Shown piece by piece: positions 1 to 8,483 of a stretch of DNA of 64,000 nt (position 1 is the stretch's first letter; the number at the start of each line of letters is the position of its first letter). The DNA is taken from NCBI RefSeq assembly GCF_013336795.1, contig NZ_JAAFZT010000035.1, positions 490,053 to 554,052 of the forward strand. Reading direction: 5' to 3'. The position numbers were made by a program, and so were the translations under genes. Source of the stretch: Alteripontixanthobacter muriae (GTDB lineage: Bacteria; Pseudomonadota; Alphaproteobacteria; Sphingomonadales; Sphingomonadaceae). Under the pieces are notes generated by a model, which had not been told where the DNA came from, searched no databases, and saw nothing but the letters and a program-made list of their open reading frames with translations.

Positions 1-1662
1 GACCAGTTCCTCGCGGATCGGGTCGATCGGCGGATTGGTCACCTGCGCGAAGTTCTGCTTGAAATAATCGTAGAGCAGCCGCCCCCGGTTCGACAGCACC
101 GCAATGGGCGTATCGGTGCCCATCGAGCCGATCGGATCGTCGCCATTCACCGCCATGGGTTCGAGGAAGCGGGTGATGTCCTCCTGCGTATAGCCGAAGG
201 CCTGCTGGCGCTGCAGCAGGCTGGCGCGGTCCTCGGGCACTTCGGAGAGTTCAGGCTCGATATGGCTGAGATCTTCCAGCTTGTACTGCGCGCTGGCGAG
301 CCATTCCTCGTAAGGCTCCGCCGCGGCGAGATCGGCCTTCAGTTCGGCATCCTCGATGATCCGGCCCTGTTCGAGGTCGATCAGCAGCATCTTGCCGGGC
401 TGCAGCCGCCATTTGCGCGTGATGTCCTCTTCCGCAAAAGGCAGCACGCCGCTTTCGGATGCGAGGCAGACGAGGTCGTCCCTGGTCACGCAGAACCGGG
501 CCGGGCGCAGGCCGTTGCGGTCCAGCGTCGCGCCGATTTGACGGCCATCGGTAAAGGCGACCGCCGCAGGCCCGTCCCACGGTTCCATCAGCGCGGCGTG
601 ATATTCGTAGAATGCGCGGCGGGCCGGATCCATCAGCGGGTTCTTGGCCCAGGCCTCGGGCATCAGCACCATCATCGCATGGGCAAGGCTGTAGCCGCCC
701 GCGACCAGCAGTTCGAGCGCATTGTCGAGGCTGGCCGTGTCGGACTGGCCATGCGGGATCAGTGGCCACATCTTGTCGAGATCGGCGCCCAGCAGCGGGC
801 TTTCCATCGTGCGGCGGCGGGCATTCATCCAGTTCACATTGCCGCGCACCGTGTTGATCTCGCCATTATGCGCGACGAAACGGAACGGGTGAGCCAGCCG
901 CCAGCTGGGGAATGTGTTGGTCGAAAAGCGCTGGTGAACGAGCCCCAATGCCGAGATGCAGTCGGGATCGCGCAGATCATCGTAGAATGAGCCGACCTGC
1001 GTCGCCAGCAGCAGCCCCTTGTAGACAATGGTGCGGCTGGAGAAGCTGGGGATGTAGAGTTCCGTGAGGCCTGGCAGGTCGTGCTTTTCGGCCAGCTTCG
1101 CCAGCGGGTTCTGCGTCTGCTTGCGGATCACGACCAGCTTGCGTTCGAAGGCATCCTGATCGGCGCAGTTTTCGCCGCGCGCCACGACGCACTGGCGGAT
1201 GACCGGCATGGAGGCGACGACAGCGTCACCCAGGCCGTCCTGCGTCACCGGAACATCGCGCCAGCCCACGATCCGCTGGCCTTCCTTGGTGACGAATTTT
1301 TCCAGCTGCTCGGTCACGAAATCGCGCGAAGTCGCATCCTGCGGCATGAAGCACATGGCGACGGCATAGTGTCCGACCGGCGGCAGATCGTGCCCGTTCT
1401 CGTCCGCCCATTTGCGGAAGAGGGGGTCGGGTATCTGCAGCAGGATGCCCGCACCGTCGCCCAGCAGCGGGTCGGACCCCACAGCGCCGCGATGGTCGAG
1501 ATTGGCGAGGATCCCCAGCGCGCTGGTGACGATGGCGTGGCTCTGCGCGCCCTTGATGTTCGCGATCAGGCCGACGCCGCAGGCATCATGCTCGTTGCGC
1601 GGGTCATACAGCCCCTGCGCAGCCGGTTGCCTGTTACCTGGTGCCTGTCCCATTCTTTCCAT
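1..1662 (-). CDS. gltB: Glutamate synthase large subunit, N-terminal part (partial)
   Basis: The reverse-strand frame is open from an ATG at 1662 (or the in-frame ATG at 1653) to the left window edge, giving about 550 residues. After a short leader comes the motif EHDACGVG; the Cys here is the N-terminal nucleophile exposed after propeptide removal in class II glutamine amidotransferases. Further on are HQRFSTNTFP and AHNGEINTVRGN, typical of the GltB amidotransferase domain. The enzyme makes glutamate from glutamine and 2-oxoglutarate with the GltD subunit. The FMN and Fe-S parts, and gltD, lie outside the window. The ATG at 1653 has a GGAAAGA just upstream, so the exact start is uncertain by three codons. 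Confidence 0.95.
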   Translation of the reverse strand, partial: MERMGQAPGNRQPAAQGLYDPRNEHDACGVGLIANIKGAQSHAIVTSALGILANLDHRGAVGSDPLLGDGAGILLQIPDPLFRKWADENGHDLPPVGHYAVAMCFMPQDATSRDFVTEQLEKFVTKEGQRIVGWRDVPVTQDGLGDAVVASMPVIRQCVVARGENCADQDAFERKLVVIRKQTQNPLAKLAEKHDLPGLTELYIPSFSSRTIVYKGLLLATQVGSFYDDLRDPDCISALGLVHQRFSTNTFPSWRLAHPFRFVAHNGEINTVRGNVNWMNARRRTMESPLLGADLDKMWPLIPHGQSDTASLDNALELLVAGGYSLAHAMMVLMPEAWAKNPLMDPARRAFYEYHAALMEPWDGPAAVAFTDGRQIGATLDRNGLRPARFCVTRDDLVCLASESGVLPFAEEDITRKWRLQPGKMLLIDLEQGRIIEDAELKADLAAAEPYEEWLASAQYKLEDLSHIEPELSEVPEDRASLLQRQQAFGYTQEDITRFLEPMAVNGDDPIGSMGTDTPIAVLSNRGRLLYDYFKQNFAQVTNPPIDPIREELV

Positions 1663-1892
1663 CCCGCCAACCCGCTCGCTCTCCGGGCCGCCCACCCCGG
1701 CGAACCGGGAGCGAGGCGCCGGAAACGAAGCGCACGTAATTGCGCTGCCTCAAGCAGCAAATATATCGCGAAGGGGCTTATTGAAGAAAGGAACGGTTTT
1801 TTGCAACTGCGAGATGGCGCAGTTCGCCTTTGGCCGCCGATAGAAATTCCAAAAGCGTGTGGGCAGGGCGAACCCGCGCCGCACCCGCAGGT
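1663..1892. other. Intergenic region upstream of gltB
   Basis: This 230-base stretch separates the end of the acidic membrane protein gene from the start of gltB; both genes read leftward. It should hold the gltB promoter. It contains a 7-bp inverted repeat (AACTGCG at 1805-1811 with CGCAGTT at 1818-1824), but a T-run follows it in neither direction, so it is not a convincing terminator. I see no ORF with coding character here. Confidence 0.5.
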
Positions 1893-3608
1893 TCAGGCTG
1901 CTCCGCTCATCCGTTGCAGCTTCTCAAGCGCATCACGCAGGGCCTTTTCGCTGGCTGCGGGATCGGGGCGGCGGGGCGGCGGCGCGGTCGAAGGCGCAGG
2001 GCGCGCGCCGGGCAGGCTGTGCAGATTGTCCGGCGCATCGAACGGCCTTGCGCTTGCGCGCGCGCCTCCGGCGTCCGGGTCCTGAGCCAGTCGGCGTGCA
2101 AACGGGCGCGGGTCCTGACCTGGGAACGTCACCACAGGTTCCGTGAAATCACCGTCTCCTTGCGCCAGCTCATCGTCGATCCGAACGGTTTCACGCCCGG
2201 TCTCGAGCGGGCGCTTCATGGCCAGGAGTGAACTGAAACCGTCAAAATCATCGTCCGAGTCATCTTCCTCGTCATCGCTGGCTGCGATTGCCATTGCGAC
2301 AGGATCGGCAAGAGCAGCGGGCACCTGCATGCCAGAAGTCTCTTGGCCGGAAGTCTCTTGGCCGGAAGTCTCGGGGCCGGAAATCTCGGGAGGACCGAAC
2401 AAGCGGTGCGAGCCTGAAAAATCGATGCGGAAATCGTCATCCGCGCCCTCGTCCTCGGCCGCCTCTTCTGCAAAGACAAGCGGGCGCAAGGCGGCCGGAA
2501 TATATTCGGCTTTCGATGCCCTGAAAGTGCCCTCTTCATGCTCGGCGTGCGGGGGCTGGAGCGAGGCTTCGGGCTCCCGGTTCGGTGGCGATGTTTCGTG
2601 ATCGGAACCATCGCGGTGGTCGACAAAATTGCCGGCCGGACCGCCGTCGGGCTCAGACAAATCTGCCGGGAAATCCTGATGATCTGGAAGCGCGGCGCGC
2701 AGAAGGGTGGCATCGCCTGCCGGCTCGGGCCGGCCCCGGCCCTGCAGCGAGCGTGCGAAGCGGTCCACCAGTTCCGCAAGGCTCATGTGTTCGAACGGCT
2801 TGTCTTCCCGTGACGCCGCTGCTTCCTGCGCCTGGTCTTGTGCTGAAAAGCCCTTTTCGTACGCAGGCTCCGGGTCAGGGAAGGTAATCTCCTCCGGCTT
2901 GGCAAATGCGCCGAGGTCCAGCGTATCGTCACGATCTGCGGCAATCTCGACCTGGTCGGCGAAGTCGTTGCCCGGCAGATCAGGTGCGAGCGTTTCGCTG
3001 TCGGGAATAATTTCCTCAGTCTCTTCGTGCAGCGAGAAATGCGGCTGCGCCGCCGCAGTTTCCCCGGACACGGGCGCGCTGCCGAGATATTCACTGCGGC
3101 CGCTATCCCCGGTGAGTGAAAGAGACCGGCGACGAATCCCGAGCGGCCGGTCGGCAGGCTCGGCATCGGCATCCAGGGGATCGTCCAGCCGCTGGGATCC
3201 CAGTTCCGCATGTGCGAAAATGGGGCGCTTCAGCGGTGCATCGGGATGGCTGTCGCCCGTTCGCAGGAGCGGCGCGAGCGGATCGCGTTCGCGCGGAGCA
3301 TCGGCCGCTTGCAAGCGGGCGACCCGCCGCGCGATCAACAGCCCCAACAGGCCGCCGACGATGGCTGCAAGGCTCGCTATTCCGATCCGCGCAGATACGC
3401 CGAGCGGCGGTGCGGCGGCAGGAAGGATTGCACCCAGATTGGCAGCGCGGCTGACAGATTCGAACAGGGCCACGGGCAGGATCAGGCTACCGAGCCCGAG
3501 CAGTGCGGCAAACCACAGGGCGACGATCGCCGGAAATGCCGCGTGGGAACTGATCGGTGCCTTCGCCGGGCGCGATCTTCCGCTGCTGTGTCTTGCCTCG
3601 CCTGTCAT
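1893..3608 (-). CDS. Acidic two-TM membrane protein of unknown function
   Basis: About 571 residues from the ATG at 3608, which has GGGCGAG a few bases upstream. An in-frame GTG at 3644 would add 12 residues. I do not recognise a family. Near the N-terminus are two hydrophobic segments (roughly residues 25-50 and 70-95), with a basic RRVARLQA stretch after the second. The remaining 450 residues are highly acidic, rich in D, E, P and S, and probably disordered. Near residue 410 there is a run of pentapeptide repeats of the PETSG/QETSG type. The layout suggests a protein anchored by two helices with a long flexible soluble tail. It lies between gltB and a polysaccharide glycosyltransferase, which does not settle its role. 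Confidence 0.6.
   Translation of the reverse strand: MTGEARHSSGRSRPAKAPISSHAAFPAIVALWFAALLGLGSLILPVALFESVSRAANLGAILPAAAPPLGVSARIGIASLAAIVGGLLGLLIARRVARLQAADAPRERDPLAPLLRTGDSHPDAPLKRPIFAHAELGSQRLDDPLDADAEPADRPLGIRRRSLSLTGDSGRSEYLGSAPVSGETAAAQPHFSLHEETEEIIPDSETLAPDLPGNDFADQVEIAADRDDTLDLGAFAKPEEITFPDPEPAYEKGFSAQDQAQEAAASREDKPFEHMSLAELVDRFARSLQGRGRPEPAGDATLLRAALPDHQDFPADLSEPDGGPAGNFVDHRDGSDHETSPPNREPEASLQPPHAEHEEGTFRASKAEYIPAALRPLVFAEEAAEDEGADDDFRIDFSGSHRLFGPPEISGPETSGQETSGQETSGMQVPAALADPVAMAIAASDDEEDDSDDDFDGFSSLLAMKRPLETGRETVRIDDELAQGDGDFTEPVVTFPGQDPRPFARRLAQDPDAGGARASARPFDAPDNLHSLPGARPAPSTAPPPRRPDPAASEKALRDALEKLQRMSGAA
2331..2390. repeat. 15-bp tandem repeat, about four units
   Basis: Four consecutive 15-base units resemble GCCGGAAGTCTCTTG, with the last two units drifting. 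The unit is a multiple of three and lies inside the acidic membrane protein gene, where it encodes a pentapeptide repeat (PETSG, QETSG). Unit number can therefore change without a frameshift. Confidence 0.8.
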
Positions 3609-3685
3609 CTGCTCGCCCAATTCATAACGTCCCTGTCGCTGCACCGCGAGGGTCGCCCCTCAAGGCCGGTCCGGCGCACCCATGC

Positions 3686-4936
3686 TCATGCGGCTGCGCG
3701 GCTCTGCCTTGCAGCATCGGCTAACAAGCTTTGGTAAACGGTTTGATAATTATGCACATTCTTTGCCCAGTCATGCCGCGCCGCGACATGCGCCTGTGCG
3801 CGGGCACGCATCGCACCCCACCTCGCCCGGTCGGCCCAGCAACGCGACAGCGCCTCTGCGCAGGCGGCCGGATCGTCCGGCGGAAACAGGATGCCGGTCT
3901 CGCCATCGCGGATCAGTTCGCGGTGGCCGCCGACGTCCGATGCAGCGACGATGCGCCCTTGCGCCATCGCCTCCAGCGGCTTCAGCGGCGTCACCAGTTC
4001 GGTCAGGCGGCTGGCCTTGCGCGGATAGGCGAGGATGTCGATCAGCGAGTAATATCGCTCCACCTGGTTATGAGGCACCCTGCCTGCAAAGATGACCGAA
4101 TCGCCAGGGCCGAGCGCTGCCGCCTGCACCTTCAGGGCATCCTCGCGCGGGCCGCCGCCGACCAGCAGCAGCCGGGCATCGGGCGATTTTTCGCGCAGCA
4201 GCGGCATGGCGGCGACGAGATCGTCCAGCCCCTCGTAATCGTAGAAGCTGCCGATGAAGCCGATAACAGGACCATCGTCTGATACACCGCCGAGACCCAG
4301 TTCCTGCGCCAGACCGTCACTCCGCTTCGCTGGCTCGCCGAATAGCGACAGGTCCACGCCGTTGGGCGAAATGCCGATCTTGCCCGGCGGAAACCCCCGC
4401 GCGATCAGATCGTCCCGCAGGCCGTGGCAGATGGTGAAAACCGCATCCGCGCCCGCGACGACCCGGTTCTCGAACTGCCGGGTCATGCGGTACTTCAGCG
4501 ATCCGGCGCGGCCCAAACCGTTGCCGACGGCGGCATCCTCCCAGAAGGCGCGAATTTCATAGACGAGCGGCAGATCGAATTTCCGCGCAACCTTGAGTCC
4601 GGCCATGCCGCACAGGAAGGGGGAATGGGCGTGCAGGATGTCGGGCTTCCAGTCGCGCACGACCCGCTCCGCTGCCTCTGCGAAACGGGCGACTTCCCGC
4701 CATTCGCGGATCGCTGGGGGCCCTTCCGCTACGCCCGGGGTGCGATGGAAGATCAGCCCGTCGCTCTCCTCCACTGACGACAGAGTGATCGAATGGCCGC
4801 TTTCGTGGCGCAGTCCGGTCAGCCCGCGCACATCCAGACCTGCCGCCTGCTGCGCCTTCAAAATGGCGCGCGTGCGGAAGGAATAGCCGCTATGCAGCGG
4901 CAGGGAATGATCGAGCAGGTGAAGGACGCGAGTCAT
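3686..4936 (-). CDS. Exosortase A-associated glycosyltransferase, family 4
   Basis: 416 residues. The N-terminus reads VLHLLDHSLPLHSGYSFRT, which I recognise as the hallmark of the PEP-CTERM/exosortase A-associated glycosyltransferases (Daro_2409 type, GT-B fold). The C-terminal half has the expected GT4 features: ISPNGVDL, IGFIGSFYDYEGLDDL, and an E-x7-E donor-binding motif in TELVTPLKPLEAM, followed by DVGGHRELI. It should transfer a sugar to a lipid-linked glycan at the inner face of the membrane. It is divergent from the small membrane ORF and O-ligase gene to its right, which belong to the same system. No exosortase gene is visible here. Confidence 0.88.
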   Translation of the reverse strand: MTRVLHLLDHSLPLHSGYSFRTRAILKAQQAAGLDVRGLTGLRHESGHSITLSSVEESDGLIFHRTPGVAEGPPAIREWREVARFAEAAERVVRDWKPDILHAHSPFLCGMAGLKVARKFDLPLVYEIRAFWEDAAVGNGLGRAGSLKYRMTRQFENRVVAGADAVFTICHGLRDDLIARGFPPGKIGISPNGVDLSLFGEPAKRSDGLAQELGLGGVSDDGPVIGFIGSFYDYEGLDDLVAAMPLLREKSPDARLLLVGGGPREDALKVQAAALGPGDSVIFAGRVPHNQVERYYSLIDILAYPRKASRLTELVTPLKPLEAMAQGRIVAASDVGGHRELIRDGETGILFPPDDPAACAEALSRCWADRARWGAMRARAQAHVAARHDWAKNVHNYQTVYQSLLADAARQSRAAA

Positions 4937-5036
4937 GGATGGCCTATGACATGACAGACTTAACGCCGCGTCAACCGCAATCTGGTAGCCGCACGATCCA
5001 TTTGCATTGCAGACCCTCTCTGGAGAAAGCGTTTCC

Positions 5037-5189
5037 TTGATCGACTATTTCGCCCTCGGCCTGACGCATCTGCTGATCGCGATCGCCGCGATTCGGCTGT
5101 TGTCGCGCGGCGATCTGGATCGGGTAGAGGATGCGGAAGCCACCGGACTAGAGACATCCCGTCCGCCCAGACGCGAAAGGCCGCGCTAG
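5037..5189 (+). CDS. Small single-TM protein upstream of the O-ligase
   Basis: A 50-residue ORF starting at TTG 5037, with a strong GGAGAAA (5022-5028) eight bases upstream, ending three bases before the next ATG. It has one hydrophobic segment (FALGLTHLLIAIAAIRLL) and a charged, Arg-rich tail. The good ribosome binding site and the tight spacing to the exosortase-type ligase support a real gene, probably translated with it. A start at TTG 5007 is possible but lacks a ribosome binding site. No family recognised. Confidence 0.55.
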   Translation: MIDYFALGLTHLLIAIAAIRLLSRGDLDRVEDAEATGLETSRPPRRERPR

Positions 5190-5192
5190 GCG

Positions 5193-6617
5193 ATGCTGGA
5201 TCTCGCGCTGTTCGCCTTCATCATGGGGCTGCTTGCCCTTGGAGTGAAGCGCCCGTTCCTGTGGGTGCTGGCTTATATCTATATCGACATCCTGGCGCCG
5301 CAGAAGATCGGCTGGTCGCTGACGGCGGCGCTGCCTTTGTCGCTCATCGCCTTCTGCGCGGCCTTCGCGGGCTGGCTGCTGGCCGACAGCAAGCGGGGTA
5401 GCCGCTTCACATATCGCCAGTTCCTGATGGTCCTCCTGCTGATCTACAGCGGGTGGACAACGCTGAACGCCGATTTTCCGGAAGCCGCGCTGGAGAAATG
5501 GGGTTGGGTCTGGAAGGCGCTGGTCTTTGCCATATTCCTGCCGCTGACGCTGACCACGCGCTTGCGGATCGAGGCGGCGGCGCTGGTCATGCTGCTGACG
5601 GCAGGGGCGATCATCATTTCCGGTGGGATCAAGACGGCGCTGGGCGGCGGCGGGTATGGCGGGCTGCATCTCTTCGTGAACGACAATAGCGGCGTATACG
5701 AAAGCTCCACGCTGGCGACCATCGCCGTGGCGATCATCCCGCTGGTGCTGTGGTTCACGCGGCATGGCACCATCTTCCCGCCGGACTGGCGAGTGAAGAC
5801 CTTCGCTTATGCGCTGATTTTCGCCTGCCTGCTGATCCCTGTCGGAACGGAGGCGCGAACGGGCCTCCTGTGTATCGCTGCGCTTGCGATGCTGCTGCTG
5901 CGCGATGCGCGGCGGCGGTTCCTGTACATTGCCGGAGGGACGATGCTGGCGCTGGCGGCGCTGCCGTTCCTGCCGCAAAGCTATTACGAGCGGATGGCGA
6001 CCATCGGCGAATACAAAGGCGATGAATCCGCCTCGACCCGCGTGGCTGTCTGGGATTGGACGCTGGATTACGTCGCGCAGAAGCCGCTCGGCGGCGGCTT
6101 CGATGCCTATCGCGGCAATAGCTTTACCTATGACATTCCAGTCGTCACGGGGGAGGGCAATAACCGCTCCATCCGTTCGGAAGCAGTGACGGACGAGGCG
6201 CGGGCCTATCATTCGGCCTATTTCGAAGTTCTGGGCGAGCAGGGCTGGCCGGGGTTCCTGATCTGGATCGCGCTGCAGGTGAGCGGGCTGTGGCAGATGG
6301 AGAGGCTACGGCGGCGCTGGCGGATTCCGGAACACCCTTCAGTGAAGAAGGGCGGCTCGCAAGCGCCCGAGCCTGCAGCCATCGACACATGGCAGGCTCC
6401 GCTCGCCAGCGCGTTGCAGCTGGCGCAGATCGTCTATCTGGTCGGCGCATTGTTCCAGGGCATCGCTTATCAGCCGTTCATCCTGATGCTGATCGGGCTG
6501 CAGATCGGCCTCTGGAGCTATTGCCGGCAGCGCGAATCGACGGCGCGCAACCGCCGTCCGCCACCGTTCGCCCCGGGCGCGGACCGGACTGGCCTGACGC
6601 CTTCCGCATTGCCGTAA
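5193..6617 (+). CDS. O-antigen ligase-like protein, exosortase A system-associated
   Basis: 474 residues, almost entirely hydrophobic with about ten to twelve membrane segments. The opening (LALFAFIMGLLALGVKRPF, then APQKIGWS) and the central HLFVNDNSGVY motif match the exosortase A-associated putative O-glycosylation ligases (PEP_O_lig type, Wzy/WaaL superfamily). Near residue 330 a periplasmic-loop motif (RAYHSAYFEVLGEQGWPGF) is typical of the Wzy_C ligase domain. It probably polymerises or ligates an exopolysaccharide or glycan. It follows a 50-residue membrane ORF by three bases and is divergent from a matching glycosyltransferase. Confidence 0.87.
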   Translation: MLDLALFAFIMGLLALGVKRPFLWVLAYIYIDILAPQKIGWSLTAALPLSLIAFCAAFAGWLLADSKRGSRFTYRQFLMVLLLIYSGWTTLNADFPEAALEKWGWVWKALVFAIFLPLTLTTRLRIEAAALVMLLTAGAIIISGGIKTALGGGGYGGLHLFVNDNSGVYESSTLATIAVAIIPLVLWFTRHGTIFPPDWRVKTFAYALIFACLLIPVGTEARTGLLCIAALAMLLLRDARRRFLYIAGGTMLALAALPFLPQSYYERMATIGEYKGDESASTRVAVWDWTLDYVAQKPLGGGFDAYRGNSFTYDIPVVTGEGNNRSIRSEAVTDEARAYHSAYFEVLGEQGWPGFLIWIALQVSGLWQMERLRRRWRIPEHPSVKKGGSQAPEPAAIDTWQAPLASALQLAQIVYLVGALFQGIAYQPFILMLIGLQIGLWSYCRQRESTARNRRPPPFAPGADRTGLTPSALP

Positions 6618-6698
6618 CGGCAGCGCAGCGCGCGTTGCGCTCCGCCGGATGATGCGCCATGAAAGCGCAGCAATTCACAGGATAAGAGGAGCCAAGGC

Positions 6699-7148
6699 AT
6701 GAGCCCGCAGGACATTCAGGCAAAGACCGGCGAGAATATCGGCACCAGCGAATGGGTCGAGATGAGTCAGGAACGCATCAACCAGTTCGCCGAGGCGACC
6801 GGCGACCACCAGTTCATCCATGTGGACGAGGAAAAGGCCAGGATGACGCCGTTCGGCGGCACCATCGCCCATGGGTTCCTGACCCTGTCGATGATCCCCT
6901 ATCTGACCGCGAACAGCGACGTTCCGCGCGTCGACGGCATCAAGATGGCGGTGAATTACGGCGGCAACAAGACGCGTTTCATCTCGCCCGTCCGTTCCGG
7001 CAAGCGCATTCGCGGTCACTGGAAGATGCTCGAGATGAACGAGAAGCGCCCTGGCCAGTGGCAGCAGACGGTGGAAATCACCATCGAGATCGAAGGCGAG
7101 GACAAGCCCGCCCTCATCTGCGAATGGATGACGCAGTATTTCCTCTGA
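6699..7148 (+). CDS. MaoC family (R)-specific enoyl-CoA hydratase
   Basis: 149 residues, the usual length of a single hot-dog MaoC domain. The hydratase motif ATGDHQFIHVD supplies the catalytic Asp36 and His41, followed by GTIAHGFLTLSM, the standard substrate-channel motif. Such enzymes hydrate trans-2-enoyl-CoA to (R)-3-hydroxyacyl-CoA, linking beta-oxidation to polyhydroxyalkanoate synthesis. An AGGA-type ribosome binding site lies before the ATG. A thiolase follows 48 bases downstream and a PHB depolymerase faces them, so a role in storage-polymer or fatty acid metabolism is likely. Confidence 0.9.
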   Translation: MSPQDIQAKTGENIGTSEWVEMSQERINQFAEATGDHQFIHVDEEKARMTPFGGTIAHGFLTLSMIPYLTANSDVPRVDGIKMAVNYGGNKTRFISPVRSGKRIRGHWKMLEMNEKRPGQWQQTVEITIEIEGEDKPALICEWMTQYFL

Positions 7149-7196
7149 TCGCTTCCACTCCCTTCACACCATCACATTCGACGAAAGAGGTAAATC

Positions 7197-8375
7197 ATGA
7201 CACGCGACGCAGTGATCGTATCGACCGCCCGCACTCCCATTGGCCGCGCTTACAAGGGCGCCTTCAACGCTACTCCGGGCGCGACGCTCGGCTCCTATTC
7301 CCTGAAGGCCGCGGTCGAGCGCGCCGGGATCGAAGGTGGCCAAGTCGATGACGTCGTCTGGGGCAGCGCGCTGCAGCAGGGCGCGCAGGCCGGCAATCTC
7401 GGCCGCCAGGTGGCGCTGCGCTCGGGCCTGCCGATCTCCGTTTCGGGCATGACCATCGACCGCCAGTGCTCGTCGGGCCTGATGAGCATCGCGACCGCGG
7501 CCAAGCAGGTCATTACCGACCGCATGGACATCGTCGCCGCCGGCGGTCAGGAATCGATCAGCCTGGTGCAGACGAAGGAAATGCGCGTCATGCCCGACCC
7601 GCAGCTCCTGCAGATGCATAACGCCATCTACATGCCGATGCTGCAGACGGCGGAAACCGTGGCCGACCGCTATGGCATCAGCCGCCAGCGCCAGGACGAA
7701 TACGCCCTGTCCAGTCAGCAGCGCACCGCCGCCGCACAGGAAGCGGGCAAGTTCGACGACGAAATCGTCGAAGTGACCACCACGATGAAGGTGCAGGACA
7801 AGGAATCGGGCGAAATTTCCGACAAGGAAATCACCCTCTCCAAGGACGAGGGCAATCGTCCCTCGACCAATATCGAAGGCCTGCAGAAGCTGAACCCGGT
7901 GCTGCCGAACGGTTCGATCACAGCCGGTAACGCCAGCCAGCTTTCCGACGGGTCAAGCGCCAGCATCGTCATGGAAGCGAAACTGGCCGAGAAGATGGGT
8001 CTGGAACCGCTGGGCCGCTATGTCGGCATGGCCGTGCACGGGACCGAGCCTGACGAAATGGGCATTGGCCCAATCTTCGCTATCCCGCGCCTGCTCGAAC
8101 GCTTCGACCTCAAGGTGTCGGACATCGGCCTGTGGGAACTCAACGAAGCCTTCGCCGTGCAGGTGCTCTATTGCCAGGACAAGCTGGGCATCGATGGCGA
8201 CATTCTGAACGTGAACGGCGGCTCCATCTCCATCGGCCACCCCTATGGCATGACGGGCGCACGCTGCACCGGCCATGCGCTGATCGAAGGCAAGCGTCGC
8301 GGCGTGAAATATGTCGTCGTGACCATGTGCGTGGGCGGCGGCATGGGCGCAGCGGGTCTGTTCGAGGTATTCTGA
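7197..8375 (+). CDS. Acetyl-CoA C-acetyltransferase (thiolase)
   Basis: 392 residues, the normal thiolase length. The acyl-accepting Cys91 lies in DRQCSSG. The second catalytic region shows [19 protein letters not shown] with the active-site His, and the C-terminus carries [11 protein letters not shown] with the proton-transfer Cys. Thiolases condense two acetyl-CoA or cleave 3-ketoacyl-CoA. An AAAGAGG ribosome binding site precedes the ATG. The adjacent MaoC hydratase and convergent PHB depolymerase make both acetoacetyl-CoA synthesis and fatty acid breakdown plausible. It cannot be assigned to phaA or fadA from sequence alone. Confidence 0.92.
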   Translation: MTRDAVIVSTARTPIGRAYKGAFNATPGATLGSYSLKAAVERAGIEGGQVDDVVWGSALQQGAQAGNLGRQVALRSGLPISVSGMTIDRQCSSGLMSIATAAKQVITDRMDIVAAGGQESISLVQTKEMRVMPDPQLLQMHNAIYMPMLQTAETVADRYGISRQRQDEYALSSQQRTAAAQEAGKFDDEIVEVTTTMKVQDKESGEISDKEITLSKDEGNRPSTNIEGLQKLNPVLPNGSITAGNASQLSDGSSASIVMEAKLAEKMGLEPLGRYVGMAVHGTEPDEMGIGPIFAIPRLLERFDLKVSDIGLWELNEAFAVQVLYCQDKLGIDGDILNVNGGSISIGHPYGMTGARCTGHALIEGKRRGVKYVVVTMCVGGGMGAAGLFEVF

Positions 8376-8404
8376 CCCACGCCGCACCTTGCACGCAGAA
8401 ATGA

Positions 8405-8443
8405 AAAAGGGCGGCCCCGCAAACGGGTGCCGCCCTTTTCTTT
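8405..8443. terminator. Bidirectional intrinsic terminator
   Basis: A perfect 10-bp stem (AAAAGGGCGG at 8405-8414, CCGCCCTTTT at 8430-8439) with a 15-base loop, continuing into more T residues. It sits between the convergent thiolase and PHB depolymerase genes. The A-run on one side and T-run on the other let it work for both strands. Confidence 0.85.
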
Positions 8444-8483
8444 TGCGGAGGAATCGCCGGGAGTTCGGCCCGGGCCTGATGCC

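Noticed and set aside
1805..1824. Hairpin AACTGCG/CGCAGTT upstream of gltB.
   Set aside because: No T-run follows on either strand; probably chance or a minor structure.
6622..6642. AGCGCA/TGCGCT hairpin between the O-ligase and MaoC genes.
   Set aside because: Short stem and no T-run, so I do not call it a terminator.
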